Assembly (NCBI GenBank): GCA_964461715.1
Contig: CAYWVR010000004.1
Location: 62,001 to 126,000 of the forward strand
Source: CAYWVR01 sp964461715
Lineage (GTDB): Bacteria > Planctomycetota > Phycisphaerae > FEN-1346
Reading direction: 5' to 3'
Length of the DNA: 64,000 nt
Made by a program: the position numbers and the translations under genes. Under the pieces are notes generated by a model. The model was not told where the DNA came from and did not search any database. It saw only the letters and a list, made by a program, of their open reading frames with translations. This document shows, one piece after another, positions 41,480 to 50,270 of this stretch; the stretch's first letter is position 1, and each line of letters starts with the position of its first letter.

Positions 41480-42530
41480 GAAACGGGACGTGATCGTCGG
41501 CCTGTTCGTGGTGGTGGGCCTGGCGCTGCTGGCGGTCCTCATTATCTGGTTCGAGGGTGTCTCCGGGGTGCTGCGCGGCGGGTACGTGGTCCGGGTCAAG
41601 CTGCCGAACGCCCGGGGCATCACGGAGGGCAAGCAGGTCCACCGCGACGGGGTGCGGATCGGCGACGTCTCGGCCATCGAGAGCTGCCTGCCCGAGCCGG
41701 GCGTCGTGGTGGTGCTCTCGATCGATCCCGGCGAGCGGATCGCCGGCAAGGCCCAGTTCGTCGTCCAGACGAGCGCCGTGGGCGATCTGTACCTCGATTT
41801 CCGCACGCCGTCCGACCTCAAGCGGGTCGAAACGTACCTGCCCACGGACGGCTCGGCCCGCGTTCAGGGGGGCATCAAGCCCCCCAGCCTGCTGCCCGAG
41901 AAGTGGATGGAGAAAATCGAGGAGGGCATGGCCCAAATCGGCAGTCTCAAGGAGATCGTCAAAAACGTCCAGGAGCTGACCCAACGCCGCACCGTCGAGG
42001 ACGTGGAGGCGGGCCAGGCCCCGAACCTCAGCTCTGCTATCGAGCAGTTCTCCCGCACCGCCGCCGCCTACGAGGATCAGACCAGGAAGGACGATCCGAA
42101 GACGTTTCTGAACCTCGCGGCCCAGGCCGCGGAGGACCTGATCGAGACCCTGGAGTACGCGCGCGGCACGATGGCGGATGTCGAGAAGACCCTCAAGACG
42201 TACCAGGAGGCCGGTTCGGACGTCAAGGCGACCCTCAAGTCCATCCGCGAGACGGCCGGCACGTACCAGGACGTCGGCACGAAGGCTTCGGCGATGCTCG
42301 ATAAGATCGGCACGGAGGTCGACCGGGCCGAGGAGATGATCGCCAAGCTCTCGGGCATCGTGTCCGGCATCGAAAAGGGCGAAGGGACGGTCGGCAAGCT
42401 CCTGACCGACGACGAGCTGCACCGGGCCCTCGTGACCCTCGTGGAGAACCTGACGGCCGCCACCGACGATATCCGGCGGCTGGTGACGCTGTGGCGGGAA
42501 GAGGGAATTATGGCCAAGGAGGGCGATTAG
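41472..42530 (+). CDS. mlaD: MCE-family lipid-binding protein MlaD
   Basis: A 352-residue substrate-binding subunit: one N-terminal membrane helix (about 8-28), an MCE domain (about 36-115, VRVKLPNARGITEGKQVHRDG and GDLYLDFRT) and a long helical C-terminus with heptad-like repeats. E. coli MlaD is 183 residues; this longer helical part fits MCE proteins that form a needle or tunnel, but whether it spans the periplasm is open. Overlaps the mlaF stop by eight bases. Confidence 0.9.
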   Translation: MAEKRDVIVGLFVVVGLALLAVLIIWFEGVSGVLRGGYVVRVKLPNARGITEGKQVHRDGVRIGDVSAIESCLPEPGVVVVLSIDPGERIAGKAQFVVQTSAVGDLYLDFRTPSDLKRVETYLPTDGSARVQGGIKPPSLLPEKWMEKIEEGMAQIGSLKEIVKNVQELTQRRTVEDVEAGQAPNLSSAIEQFSRTAAAYEDQTRKDDPKTFLNLAAQAAEDLIETLEYARGTMADVEKTLKTYQEAGSDVKATLKSIRETAGTYQDVGTKASAMLDKIGTEVDRAEEMIAKLSGIVSGIEKGEGTVGKLLTDDELHRALVTLVENLTAATDDIRRLVTLWREEGIMAKEGD

Positions 42531-42565
42531 AGCGTTTCCGGGCCGAAACGAACGAGAGGATTTCC

Positions 42566-43372
42566 ATGGCCGAGAAAGAGCTGGCGATGATCGGGGGGGG
42601 GAACATGGCCGAGGCCATCGCGCGCGGCGTGCTGGGGGCGGGCCTCTATGAGCCGGGGTCCCTGCTGGCCTCCGACCCGAGCCCCGCGCGGCGGGAGGTC
42701 TTCGAGGGCCTGGGAGTCGACACGACCGACGACAACGCCCTCGCCGCCCGCAGCGCCGGCGTCGTCCTCGTGGCCGTCAAGCCGCAGGTCTTCGACGAGG
42801 CCCTGGGGCCCGTTGCCGACGCGTTCGGGCCCGAAAAGCTCGTTCTTTCGATCTGCGCGGGGATTTCGACGGCCCACGCCGAGGCGGTGCTCGCCGACGG
42901 CACCCGTGTCGTCCGCTCCATGCCCAACACGCCCATGCTCGTCGGCCGGGGCATGGCCGCCATCTCGGGCGGAAGCCGGGCCACGCAGGCCGACCTGGAG
43001 GCCGCCGGACGGGTCCTCGGGGCCGCCGCCGAGGTGGTGCGCGTGCCGGAGGAGCTGATGGACGCCGTCACGGCCGTCTCGGGCTCCGGACCGGCGTACT
43101 TCTTCTACTTGGCGGAGCTCCTCGCGAAGGCGGGCCGCGAAGTGGGCCTGGAGGAGGACGTGGCCTCTCGCCTGGCCCGCGTCACGTTCGAGGGTGCCGC
43201 CAGGCTCCTGGCCGAATCCGGCGACTCCCCCGAAGCCCTCCGCCGCAAGGTCACCAGCCCGGGCGGCACCACCGAGGCGGCCCTCCGCACCTTCGACACG
43301 CAGGGCCTGCCCGCCCTCGTCACCGCCGCCGTCACCGCCGCCCGGGACCGGGGTCGGGAGCTGGGGACGTAG
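42566..43372 (+). CDS. proC: Pyrroline-5-carboxylate reductase
   Basis: The last enzyme of proline synthesis, using NAD(P)H. The 268-residue product has the Rossmann start MIGGGNMAEAIARGVL, VKPQVFDE, VRSMPNTPMLVGRGM, the dimer-domain signature VSGSGPAYFFYLAELLA and KVTSPGGTTEAALRTF. ATG 42566 follows GAGAGG; the frame upstream overlaps mlaD and is not homologous. It lies 35 bases after mlaD and may be cotranscribed. Confidence 0.95.
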   Translation: MAEKELAMIGGGNMAEAIARGVLGAGLYEPGSLLASDPSPARREVFEGLGVDTTDDNALAARSAGVVLVAVKPQVFDEALGPVADAFGPEKLVLSICAGISTAHAEAVLADGTRVVRSMPNTPMLVGRGMAAISGGSRATQADLEAAGRVLGAAAEVVRVPEELMDAVTAVSGSGPAYFFYLAELLAKAGREVGLEEDVASRLARVTFEGAARLLAESGDSPEALRRKVTSPGGTTEAALRTFDTQGLPALVTAAVTAARDRGRELGT

Positions 43373-43478
43373 GCCGCGTGCCCCCCAGCCGCCCGCGGCT
43401 TTTCTTTCCCCAGGCCCCCTGCCGCCGTGCGGGCGCGGTAAGCTGGGAGGGTGGACACGAAGCCGGAAAGGACGCCCC

Positions 43479-43820
43479 ATGGCTGAGCCATCGCTTGCCG
43501 AGAAGAAGTGCACCCCGTGCGAGAAGGGGGCCCCGCCGCTCAAGGGGGCGCCCCTCAAAATCCTCGCGGAGCAGGTCTGCGAGTGGGACCTCGTCGAGGA
43601 CCATCACCTGCGACGGGAGTTCACGTTCGACGACTTCCAGGAAGCCCTCGAGTGGGTCAACATGGTCGGCGAGATCGCGGAGACCGAGGGCCACCATCCC
43701 TGGTTCCACTTCACCTACGGCCAGGTCATCCTGGAGGTTTTCACCCACAAGGTGGACGGGCTGGTGGAGAACGACTTCATCCTCGCCGCGAAGATCGACG
43801 AGGCGTGGGAGCAGCGCTAA
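43479..43820 (+). CDS. 4a-hydroxytetrahydrobiopterin dehydratase (pterin carbinolamine dehydratase)
   Basis: A 113-residue PCD/DCoH-family protein. The catalytic signature ETEGHHPWFHFTYGQV with the histidine pair, then THKVDGLVENDFILAAKID, fits the family exactly. It normally recycles pterin for aromatic hydroxylases; no phenylalanine hydroxylase is nearby, and in many bacteria the gene has a pterin or molybdopterin-linked role. The first 30 residues (three cysteines or prolines, KKCTPCEKG) form a short extra lead. ATG 43479 follows AAAGGA. It ends 18 bases from the convergent GalT-like gene. Confidence 0.9.
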   Translation: MAEPSLAEKKCTPCEKGAPPLKGAPLKILAEQVCEWDLVEDHHLRREFTFDDFQEALEWVNMVGEIAETEGHHPWFHFTYGQVILEVFTHKVDGLVENDFILAAKIDEAWEQR

Positions 43821-43838
43821 CGCCTTTCCCCGGCAGAG

Positions 43839-44948
43839 TTACGGCCGCTCGCCCAGCGCGGCGGCGACCTGGAACGGGTCGCTGGAGACGACGCTGGAGG
43901 CGTAGAGCTCCATGGCCCCGACGTCGGCGGTGCGGGCCTGGGGGTCGCCGCGGTCCACCAGGTGCACGAGAACGGGCACGTGGCCCCAGTCGGGGTCCGG
44001 GTCGCCCAGCGGGGGCATATAGACGGCGAGGTTGTAGCTCTCGACGCCCATCGCCGCGTACGTCTTCAGGGCCCGGTGTACCGCCACCGCCGTCTCCTCC
44101 CCCTCCAGCGACGGGCACACCAGCAGCACCTCCTTCTCCTTGACCGGCACGAGGTGCGCCAGCGCCGCCACGTCCCCTTCCCACCGGACCGCCAGGCCCA
44201 GGTCCTCGTGGGCGGCGACCAGGTCCTGAAAGTAATCGAATCCGCGGCGGAGTGCGTAGACGCGGGCATCGCGGCAGAGCCGCTCGACCTTGCCGTAATG
44301 GAAGTGGCGGGCAACGGTCATCTGGGCGTGGCCGTGGAGGATGCTCGCCCCGGCCTTCCAGAGGCAGTTCCACATGAGGAAGAAGAACCGGGCCGCCGGG
44401 TCCTCCCCGTGGGCCTTGGCCGCCCAGGCCCGGCTGGTGGCCAGCAGATCGGCCACCGCGTCGGCTGTGAAGGTGTCCGAGCGGAACTCGAAGGGCGAGT
44501 GGGCCTCGAAGATCACCAGACCGTGCCACCCGTCGTAGGCTGCCACGTTCGCGCAGGTCTTGGTGTCGATGCGACCGAACGCGTTCTCGGGGGTCAGCTC
44601 CAGGGGGTGACAGAAGGCGCACCGCTCGCGGGCGGCCTCGATCTCGGCCTCCACGTTCGAGGCATCCTTCGCCTCGATGGGCCGCAGCGCCCGTACGGCG
44701 TTATACAGGGTTCCCTGGCACGTCACGCGGTTCATGACGTGGACGATGGGCTGGCGGGCGATGGCCTTCAGCACCCCTTCCGGCGTGGGGGCGAGGTACG
44801 CGAAAGCCTTGGCGATCCAGTCCTCCATCGCTTTCGGCGGGAAGACGCGGGCCTCGCTCCGGACGACGCGGAAGAGGCGGTCGAAGCGGGTCCGGGCCTC
44901 GGCGGGCAGGGCGTCCATGAGCTCGGGCAAGTCCGTGATCGTGGGCAT
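43839..44948 (-). CDS. Galactose-1-phosphate uridylyltransferase-like HIT-superfamily enzyme
   Basis: A 369-residue protein of the GalT branch of the HIT superfamily. It shows a zinc-type CAFCHP near residue 112, HGLVIFEAHSP, and the active-site triad region GASILHGHAQMT, where the second histidine is the expected nucleophile. Real GalT has HPHxQ; here HGHAQ, so an ADP-glucose phosphorylase-like or other nucleotidyl-sugar activity is possible. Its upstream neighbour, 73 bases away, is a glycogen-synthase-like glycosyltransferase, which suggests the two share a sugar pathway. Confidence 0.75.
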   Translation of the reverse strand: MPTITDLPELMDALPAEARTRFDRLFRVVRSEARVFPPKAMEDWIAKAFAYLAPTPEGVLKAIARQPIVHVMNRVTCQGTLYNAVRALRPIEAKDASNVEAEIEAARERCAFCHPLELTPENAFGRIDTKTCANVAAYDGWHGLVIFEAHSPFEFRSDTFTADAVADLLATSRAWAAKAHGEDPAARFFFLMWNCLWKAGASILHGHAQMTVARHFHYGKVERLCRDARVYALRRGFDYFQDLVAAHEDLGLAVRWEGDVAALAHLVPVKEKEVLLVCPSLEGEETAVAVHRALKTYAAMGVESYNLAVYMPPLGDPDPDWGHVPVLVHLVDRGDPQARTADVGAMELYASSVVSSDPFQVAAALGERP

Positions 44949-45021
44949 AGAGCCAGTCTAGCGGACGCGGGGCCCGGCTGCAAGGCGGCTTGGAAGAGAT
45001 CAGAGACCGGCTCAAACGGCG

Positions 45022-46758
45022 TTACTTCGCGACCTCCTCCAGGACGGGCAGGAGATAATCCCGGGCGACGACCTCCCAGGACATCTGGTGGGCCAGCTCG
45101 TAGCCCCGCTTGATCATGGCCTCGCGGGCCTGGGCGTCGGCGGGAAGGCGGTCGAGGATCTCGCTGGCCACCCGCTCCGCCTCGACCTCCTCGATGGCGT
45201 CGCGTTCGCGGCCGCCGATGGCCAGGGCGTTGGCCAGGGTCCCGTCGCCGGGCAGCTTGGTATAGTTGGCCACGAGGACGTTCGGCACGTCCTTGCCGTC
45301 CGTGACGTTGGCCACGAACCCCGCGCAGCCGCAGATGTTGGTGATGACGCAGAGGCCGCCGAAGGAGAGAGGTTCGAGCTGGGCGATGCCGAACGGCTCG
45401 TAGATCGACTGGCCGAACTCGATGTCCGTGCCCTTGCGGATGTCGAGGAAATCCATGTCGCCCGGCATGGCCTCGCCGCAGGAGGCCCGGTTCCAGCCGA
45501 ACTGGTTCACCAAGAGCACCTTGACTTGGCGGGCGCAGGCGTTGAATTTCTGCATGTGGACGTAGAAGGCCGCCTCGCCGCCCGAGAGGTCGGGGTATCC
45601 CTCGCGGTGGCCGACGGGCCAGGCGTAGCGGCTCTCCATGTCGAGAATCTCGTGGCCCTTGCGCGGGGCGCCCAGCTCCGAAGAGAGGAGGAAGAAGACG
45701 CCCGTCTGGCCCGTCTGGCGGAACTTCTTCTCCAGGTGCCACAGGACCTTCAGGTCCCGCCAGAGGCCCTTCGAGAGGGCCATCCGCGTCACGTGCGAGA
45801 AGCAGAAGTCCGGCCGGAACTCCAGCAGGCTCTCCGCATAGTCCTGAAGCCGCTTCTTCGAGATGTCCACGTCCTCGGCCGACACCTCGTAGGCCGGGAC
45901 GCCGTTGTAAGCCAGTCGCACGTTCTTCTCGGCGAAATCGGAGGCCAGAAACTCGATCTCCGACAGGACGTGGTCCCCCACGCAAAGAATGGCGTCGCAG
46001 AACCGCGCGGCCGAGACGAGGGCGTGCTTAAAGAACGGGCCCTGGAGGCCGAAAACGTCCTCCACGTACTTGCCCCGCTCCAAGGCGCTCGCCAGGACGT
46101 TATAGAACATCGTGTCGTGGCCCGGATGCCCCTCACAGATGCGACGCATCGTGGCCACCTCGTGGGCGTAGAAAATCGTCCGGTACCGCTCGTCGTCGCG
46201 GGCCAGGGCCGCCAGGCACGTGGGCATGCCCATGAACTCGTGGGCCAGGATGACGGCCGGGCCGTCCTCGGCCACCCCCACCGCGTCCAGGGCCGCCAGC
46301 GCCGGGGCCGCCAAACGCACGTACTGCTCGAAGTCCCACTCGCGGTAGAGGTCGCTGCGGATGCCGAACCGCTCGTAAAGGAGGGCCTTGAACTCCGCGA
46401 GACGCTCGTCGTTCGGCGACCGCACGTCCACCAGGAGAAGCTCCGGGGTGCTCGAGACGCCCGTCGAGCGATCCGAGAAGGCGCGCTTCCCGTAGAGGAT
46501 GCCGACGCCGAAATGCTCCTGAACGGGCCGGAACGTCTCGCCCCACTCGTCGACCCCCTTGCCGGAGAGGCTCGAGTACAGGACCTCGCCGCCTCGCCCG
46601 ACCATCTCCTCCAGGCCCGGATCGTACAGCGGACCCACCAGGATGCTCCGCTCGACCCCGGCGGCATAGGTCTTCGAGGTGAAGAAGCCTTGGAGGACGG
46701 CGCCGATGCCGCCCACCTTCTGAATCGCCTCGTGCGTCACGTGGATGACGGTGCTCAT
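45022..46758 (-). CDS. Glycogen/starch-synthase-like glycosyltransferase
   Basis: A 578-residue GT-B glycosyltransferase. The N-terminus VTHEAIQKVGGIGAVLQGF matches the sugar-nucleotide binding loop of glycogen/starch synthases (K-x-G-G). The C-terminal acid pair lies in SIYEPFGIAQLEPLSFGG (E-x7-E). In between, AHEFMGMPTCL and YAHEVATMRR fit the family. It is longer than bacterial GlgA (about 480) and its middle shows features nearer the eukaryotic-type synthases. The donor is not clear. ATG 46758 follows AAGGAG. It pairs with the GalT-like gene downstream. Confidence 0.8.
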   Translation of the reverse strand: MSTVIHVTHEAIQKVGGIGAVLQGFFTSKTYAAGVERSILVGPLYDPGLEEMVGRGGEVLYSSLSGKGVDEWGETFRPVQEHFGVGILYGKRAFSDRSTGVSSTPELLLVDVRSPNDERLAEFKALLYERFGIRSDLYREWDFEQYVRLAAPALAALDAVGVAEDGPAVILAHEFMGMPTCLAALARDDERYRTIFYAHEVATMRRICEGHPGHDTMFYNVLASALERGKYVEDVFGLQGPFFKHALVSAARFCDAILCVGDHVLSEIEFLASDFAEKNVRLAYNGVPAYEVSAEDVDISKKRLQDYAESLLEFRPDFCFSHVTRMALSKGLWRDLKVLWHLEKKFRQTGQTGVFFLLSSELGAPRKGHEILDMESRYAWPVGHREGYPDLSGGEAAFYVHMQKFNACARQVKVLLVNQFGWNRASCGEAMPGDMDFLDIRKGTDIEFGQSIYEPFGIAQLEPLSFGGLCVITNICGCAGFVANVTDGKDVPNVLVANYTKLPGDGTLANALAIGGRERDAIEEVEAERVASEILDRLPADAQAREAMIKRGYELAHQMSWEVVARDYLLPVLEEVAK

Positions 46759-46871
46759 GCGGTCTCCTTCGGTGGTCCGGCCTGCCGGGGCGCCCCCTCA
46801 TTCTATCGGCAAACCGCCGGGGGGGCATGAAGATTGGAAAAGCCGGACCCCCGGACGGCCGGCTAGCCGCC

Positions 46872-47753
46872 TCAAAGGGCCTGAATCTGTCGCACGAAGT
46901 CGAAGATCAGGAACGCCACGACCGCCAGCACCAGGAGCGAGAACCACTTCGTGAGGCGGTAGCCGTGAATCCGCGTGCAGATGGCCGCCCCGACCTGGAT
47001 GCCGACCGTGCTGCCCACCAGCAGGGCCATGGCCACCCACAGGTTCACCCGCCCGTTCAGGGTATACTTGACGGTGCCCATGATGCCGCTCCAGATCATC
47101 ACGCCCAGGCTCGTGCCGACGGCTTGGTGGGGCGAGAGGCCGACGATGAGCACCAGGATGGGCATCATGAAAATGCCCCCGCCGATGCCCATCAGCCCCC
47201 CCAGAAACCCGATCGCCCCGCCCGTCACAAAGAGGCCCGGCACGCTCACGCCGTTCGGCCCCGGGTCCGCCAGGTCGACGCGCGGCGGAAGGGGCAGGCG
47301 CTGGAGCGGTGAGCGACGTTGGCCCTCCCCCCTCGGCCGTGCCAGGAGCAGCACCGCCGTCGCCAGCAGCATCACCACGAAGAGGGAGTGCATGATGAGC
47401 GTGTAGGTGACCTTGCCGAAGGCCGCGTTCAGGTGGAGATTGAACTGGGCCCCGCCCAACGCCCCCGCCATCGCCCCCACGGCCATGAAGGCGATGGTGC
47501 GCGGCTCGTAGTTGCCCGCCCGGACGTGGCGCGCCAGGCCCGAGGCCCCCGACCCGATCGTGAAGCACAGGCTGCTGCCCACCGCGATGGTGTACGGGAT
47601 GCCGAACATGAGCTGAAGGAGCGGGGTGACCAGGAAGCCCCCGCCGACGCCAAACAGGCCGATCAGCACCCCCACCGCCAGACCGAAGAGCGTCAGCAGC
47701 ACGACCAGCCAGGGGCCGCTCAGGTACTCCGATACGCCCTCCAGGCCGCCCAT
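46872..47753 (-). CDS. TauE/SafE-family anion permease
   Basis: A 293-residue membrane protein with about eight helices in two repeats. Each starts with the family glycine motif: VGVLIGLFGVGGGFLVTPLL and GFLGGLMGIGGGIFMMPIL. The family exports sulfite, sulfoacetate or related organosulfur anions. A hydrophilic loop of about 40 residues separates the halves. The gene begins three bases after the stop of a small membrane protein and shares the strand of hemC, so it is likely in the same transcript. Substrate unknown. Confidence 0.88.
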   Translation of the reverse strand: MGGLEGVSEYLSGPWLVVLLTLFGLAVGVLIGLFGVGGGFLVTPLLQLMFGIPYTIAVGSSLCFTIGSGASGLARHVRAGNYEPRTIAFMAVGAMAGALGGAQFNLHLNAAFGKVTYTLIMHSLFVVMLLATAVLLLARPRGEGQRRSPLQRLPLPPRVDLADPGPNGVSVPGLFVTGGAIGFLGGLMGIGGGIFMMPILVLIVGLSPHQAVGTSLGVMIWSGIMGTVKYTLNGRVNLWVAMALLVGSTVGIQVGAAICTRIHGYRLTKWFSLLVLAVVAFLIFDFVRQIQAL

Positions 47754-47756
47754 CCG

Positions 47757-47924
47757 CTATTCCTCTTTCGCAGGGGGGGCGTCGGACGCCTCGGACTCGT
47801 GCGCCTCCTCGGTCTCCTCCGCCTCTTTTTTCCACCGCCGGAGCCGGGCGAAGACGTAGTCCGCCCCCAGGCCCCACGCCAGGGGCGCCGCGATGACGAG
47901 CAGGATTTCCAGGGCCTTCGGCAT
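47757..47924 (-). CDS. Small membrane protein (55 residues)
   Basis: One short frame starting MPKALEILLVIAAPLAWGLG with a single membrane helix. A basic stretch (RLRRWKK) and an acidic tail rich in Glu and Ala follow. It lies 8 bases after hemC and 3 bases before the TauE gene, so position and spacing support it as real. No family is recognised. Confidence 0.6.
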   Translation of the reverse strand: MPKALEILLVIAAPLAWGLGADYVFARLRRWKKEAEETEEAHESEASDAPPAKEE

Positions 47925-47932
47925 TCGTGCGT

Positions 47933-48862
47933 CTATTCCGCTTCCTCCAGCATCCGTCGCGCCCCCGCCGCGAGCATCCGCTCGGCGAGGCTCACGCCGA
48001 GCGCCGCGGCGTTCTCCGCCGGGCCGTCGAGACGCTCCCGCAGGCGGTCCCGTCCGTCCGGGGCCAGAAGATACGCCTCCAGCGCCAGCCGCCCGTCGTC
48101 TCCCACGCGGCCGAGGACCCCCAGCGGCGTGCGACACCCCGCTTCGAGCCGCCGCGCGAGGGCCCGTTCCGCCGTCACGGCGTGGCGCGACGGGGCATCG
48201 TCGAGCGGCTCGATCAGCCGCCGCACACGGGCGTCCCCGGCCCGATGCTCGAGGCCCGAAGCCCCCTGCCCCGCCGCGGGCACGAGGATGTCCGTCTCGA
48301 GGAGGCGCATCCGTCCCTCGTCCCACGCCCCCAGCCGCGCGAGGCCCGCCGCCGCCAGGACCGTTGCCCCGCAGACGCCCGCCTCCAGCTTCGCCAGGCG
48401 CGTATCGACGTTGCCCCGGAGGTCCCTGAAGGCAAGGTCCGGCCGGGCCGCCGCCAGCATCGCGCGCCGCCGCGGGCTGCTCGTGCCGACGACCGTTCCC
48501 GGGGCGAGGTCCGGGGGGCCTGCCCCGCCGGGCGTCACGAGCACGTCCCGCGGGTCGGCCCGCGCAGGCACGACCGCCCCGACCGTCAGGCCCTCCGTCG
48601 GGGCGGTCGGCACGTCCTTCATCGAGTGGACCGCCAGGTCGATCCGCTCCTCGAGGATCGCGACCTGGAGCTCCTTGACGAAGAATCCGACGCCCGGGAG
48701 CCGGGAGAGCGGCCGGGAGCGGTCGCGATCGCCGGCGGTGTGAATCTCCTCGATGCGGACCTCCAGCCCCGGCCACGCCCGCTCCAGGGCCGCGGCGACC
48801 GACCGCGTCTGGACGAGGGCCAGTCGGCTGCCTCGCGTTCCGACGACGAGTCGTTCGCCCAT
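47933..48862 (-). CDS. hemC: Hydroxymethylbilane synthase (porphobilinogen deaminase)
   Basis: Polymerises four porphobilinogens in heme and corrin synthesis. The 309-residue product has VGTRGSRLALVQTRSVA, VHSMKDVPT, SSPRRRAML, LRGNVDTRLAKLE and the cofactor cysteine in RLEAGCRTPLG. The start is ATG 48862. A frame open further upstream would run through the promoter and the divergent gene. Its promoter sits so near that the leader may be only about three bases. Confidence 0.95.
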   Translation of the reverse strand: MGERLVVGTRGSRLALVQTRSVAAALERAWPGLEVRIEEIHTAGDRDRSRPLSRLPGVGFFVKELQVAILEERIDLAVHSMKDVPTAPTEGLTVGAVVPARADPRDVLVTPGGAGPPDLAPGTVVGTSSPRRRAMLAAARPDLAFRDLRGNVDTRLAKLEAGVCGATVLAAAGLARLGAWDEGRMRLLETDILVPAAGQGASGLEHRAGDARVRRLIEPLDDAPSRHAVTAERALARRLEAGCRTPLGVLGRVGDDGRLALEAYLLAPDGRDRLRERLDGPAENAAALGVSLAERMLAAGARRMLEEAE

Positions 48863-48871
48863 GGTCCCGCC

Positions 48872-48900
48872 ACCATAGTGGAATCGGCCCGTGCCCGCAA
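48872..48900 (-). promoter_or_regulatory. sigma70-type promoter of hemC
   Basis: On the minus strand TTGCGG (48900-48895) and TATGGT (48877-48872) are 17 bases apart. The expected start, about 48865, is three bases before ATG 48862, so the message would be nearly leaderless. Confidence 0.45.
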
Positions 48901-48985
48901 GCGCCCGCCGGCATGGTGGCACGGGCCGCTTGTCTGCCCGTGGGCCCCGGGCCAGGGCCTCCGCAAGGCCGAACTGCGGTTTTCG

Positions 48986-49014
48986 TTGACCCGCGCCGCC
49001 GGGCGCGCGAGACT
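48986..49014 (+). promoter_or_regulatory. Possible promoter of the NDUFA9-like gene
   Basis: TTGACC (48986-48991) and GAGACT (49009-49014), 17 bases apart, 30 bases before ATG 49044. The -10 box is weak. Confidence 0.3.
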
Positions 49015-49043
49015 CGGGGGCATCGCCCGACGGGAGCGCCGCG

Positions 49044-49976
49044 ATGGCCGATGCCGATGAGACCGTCTTCGTGACCGGCGCCACGGGCTTCATCGGCCGC
49101 GCCGTCGTCGAACGGCTCCTCGGGCGCGGGTGGACGGTGCGGGCGCTGGTGCGGCCGGGGTCGGAGAGGAAACTCCCACGCCATGACCGCGTGGAGGCCT
49201 GTCCCGGCGACGTCCGAGGCGAGGCCCAACTCCTGGCCGCCGCCCGCGGCGCCTCGGCCGCCGTCCACCTCGTCGGCATCCTCCGAGAGACGCCCGACGA
49301 CACGTTCGACGAGGTCCACGTGGGCGGCACGGAGAACGTGATCCGAGCCTGCCGGGCGGGGCGGCTGGAGCGGCTGGTCCACATGAGCGCGCTCGGGGTC
49401 GCGCGCGGCCCGGAGGTCGCGTACCTGGCGACGAAGCGGCGGGCCGAGTCGCGGGTCCGGAACTCGGGGCTCGACTGGACGATCCTCCGCCCCAGCGTCG
49501 TCCATGGGCCCACGGGAGACTTCATGATCCAGATGGCCCGGATGGTCGCCCGCCCGGGACCGGTGCCGCTGGTCGGCACGGGACGGGCCGAACTCCAGCC
49601 CGTCTGGGTCGAGGACCTGGCGGAGCTCGTGGCCCGCATCCTCGAGCGGCCCGTCGCGGCGGGGCGGATCGTCGAGGTGGGCGGCCCGGAGGTGCTGCTC
49701 CTGCGGGAGTTCTATCAAATCCTCAGCCGCGTCCTCCTGGGCCGCCGGACCTGGCTCCTGCCCGTGCCGACGCTGCTCGTCAAGGCCGGGGCGCGGCTCG
49801 CCCGGGCGGTGCTCCGCGACCCGCCCATCACGCCGGACGAGTTGCGGATGCTCCTGGAGGCCCGGCCGTGCAGCATCCGGCCGCTGGCCGAGCATTTCGA
49901 CCTGGAGCCGGCTCCCTTCGAGGAGACGCTCGAAGCGTATGCCGACGCGCTGCGGGAGGCCGCCGGGATCAGCTGA
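49044..49976 (+). CDS. NAD(P)-binding SDR-family protein (NDUFA9/epimerase-like)
   Basis: A 310-residue atypical short-chain dehydrogenase. The N-terminus VFVTGATGFIGRAVVERLL is the nucleotide-binding glycine motif. AVHLVGILRE, VHMSALGV and LDWTILRPSVVHGP match the complex I NDUFA9-like branch, in which the usual YxxxK is changed (here YLATK). The C-terminal part is helical. It may act as a quinone- or lipid-related reductase or a structural protein. It is divergent from hemC. Confidence 0.8.
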   Translation: MADADETVFVTGATGFIGRAVVERLLGRGWTVRALVRPGSERKLPRHDRVEACPGDVRGEAQLLAAARGASAAVHLVGILRETPDDTFDEVHVGGTENVIRACRAGRLERLVHMSALGVARGPEVAYLATKRRAESRVRNSGLDWTILRPSVVHGPTGDFMIQMARMVARPGPVPLVGTGRAELQPVWVEDLAELVARILERPVAAGRIVEVGGPEVLLLREFYQILSRVLLGRRTWLLPVPTLLVKAGARLARAVLRDPPITPDELRMLLEARPCSIRPLAEHFDLEPAPFEETLEAYADALREAAGIS

Positions 49977-50023
49977 GCCGCCCTGCCGCGCGCACCCATG
50001 GACCGTGACGTGAAGGAGAAGCC

Positions 50024-50269
50024 ATGACGCACCTTGCCATGAAGCTCATGCTGGCCGCCGAGGCCGCGGGAGGCGCCGCGACCCTCGAGGACGTGCTCAC
50101 CAAGGTCGAGCAGGCGGGCCGCCTGATGCAGGTCGTGCTGGGGGTCCTGGTGGTGCTGGCCGTGGCGCTGGTCCTCGCGCACCGGCGGCTGGCCAAGAAC
50201 CAGGTCGAACTGGCCGCGATGGTCCGCAAGGCCGTGGATCAGCTCGAGCAGGACCTCAGGGGCGAGTAG
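50024..50269 (+). CDS. Small membrane protein (81 residues)
   Basis: One membrane helix (about 36-54, VVLGVLVVLAVALVLAH), a short N-terminal amphipathic part and a helical C-terminus with KAVDQLEQDLRGE. GAAGGAGAA lies just before ATG 50024. No family recognised. It lies 47 bases after the NDUFA9-like gene and ends right before the serS remnant. Confidence 0.6.
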   Translation: MTHLAMKLMLAAEAAGGAATLEDVLTKVEQAGRLMQVVLGVLVVLAVALVLAHRRLAKNQVELAAMVRKAVDQLEQDLRGE

Positions 50270-50270
50270 C

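Noticed and set aside
47757..49895. A 712-codon minus-strand frame ending in the small membrane protein
   Set aside because: Most of it is a shadow of hemC and of the divergent NDUFA9-like gene; only the last 55 codons look real.
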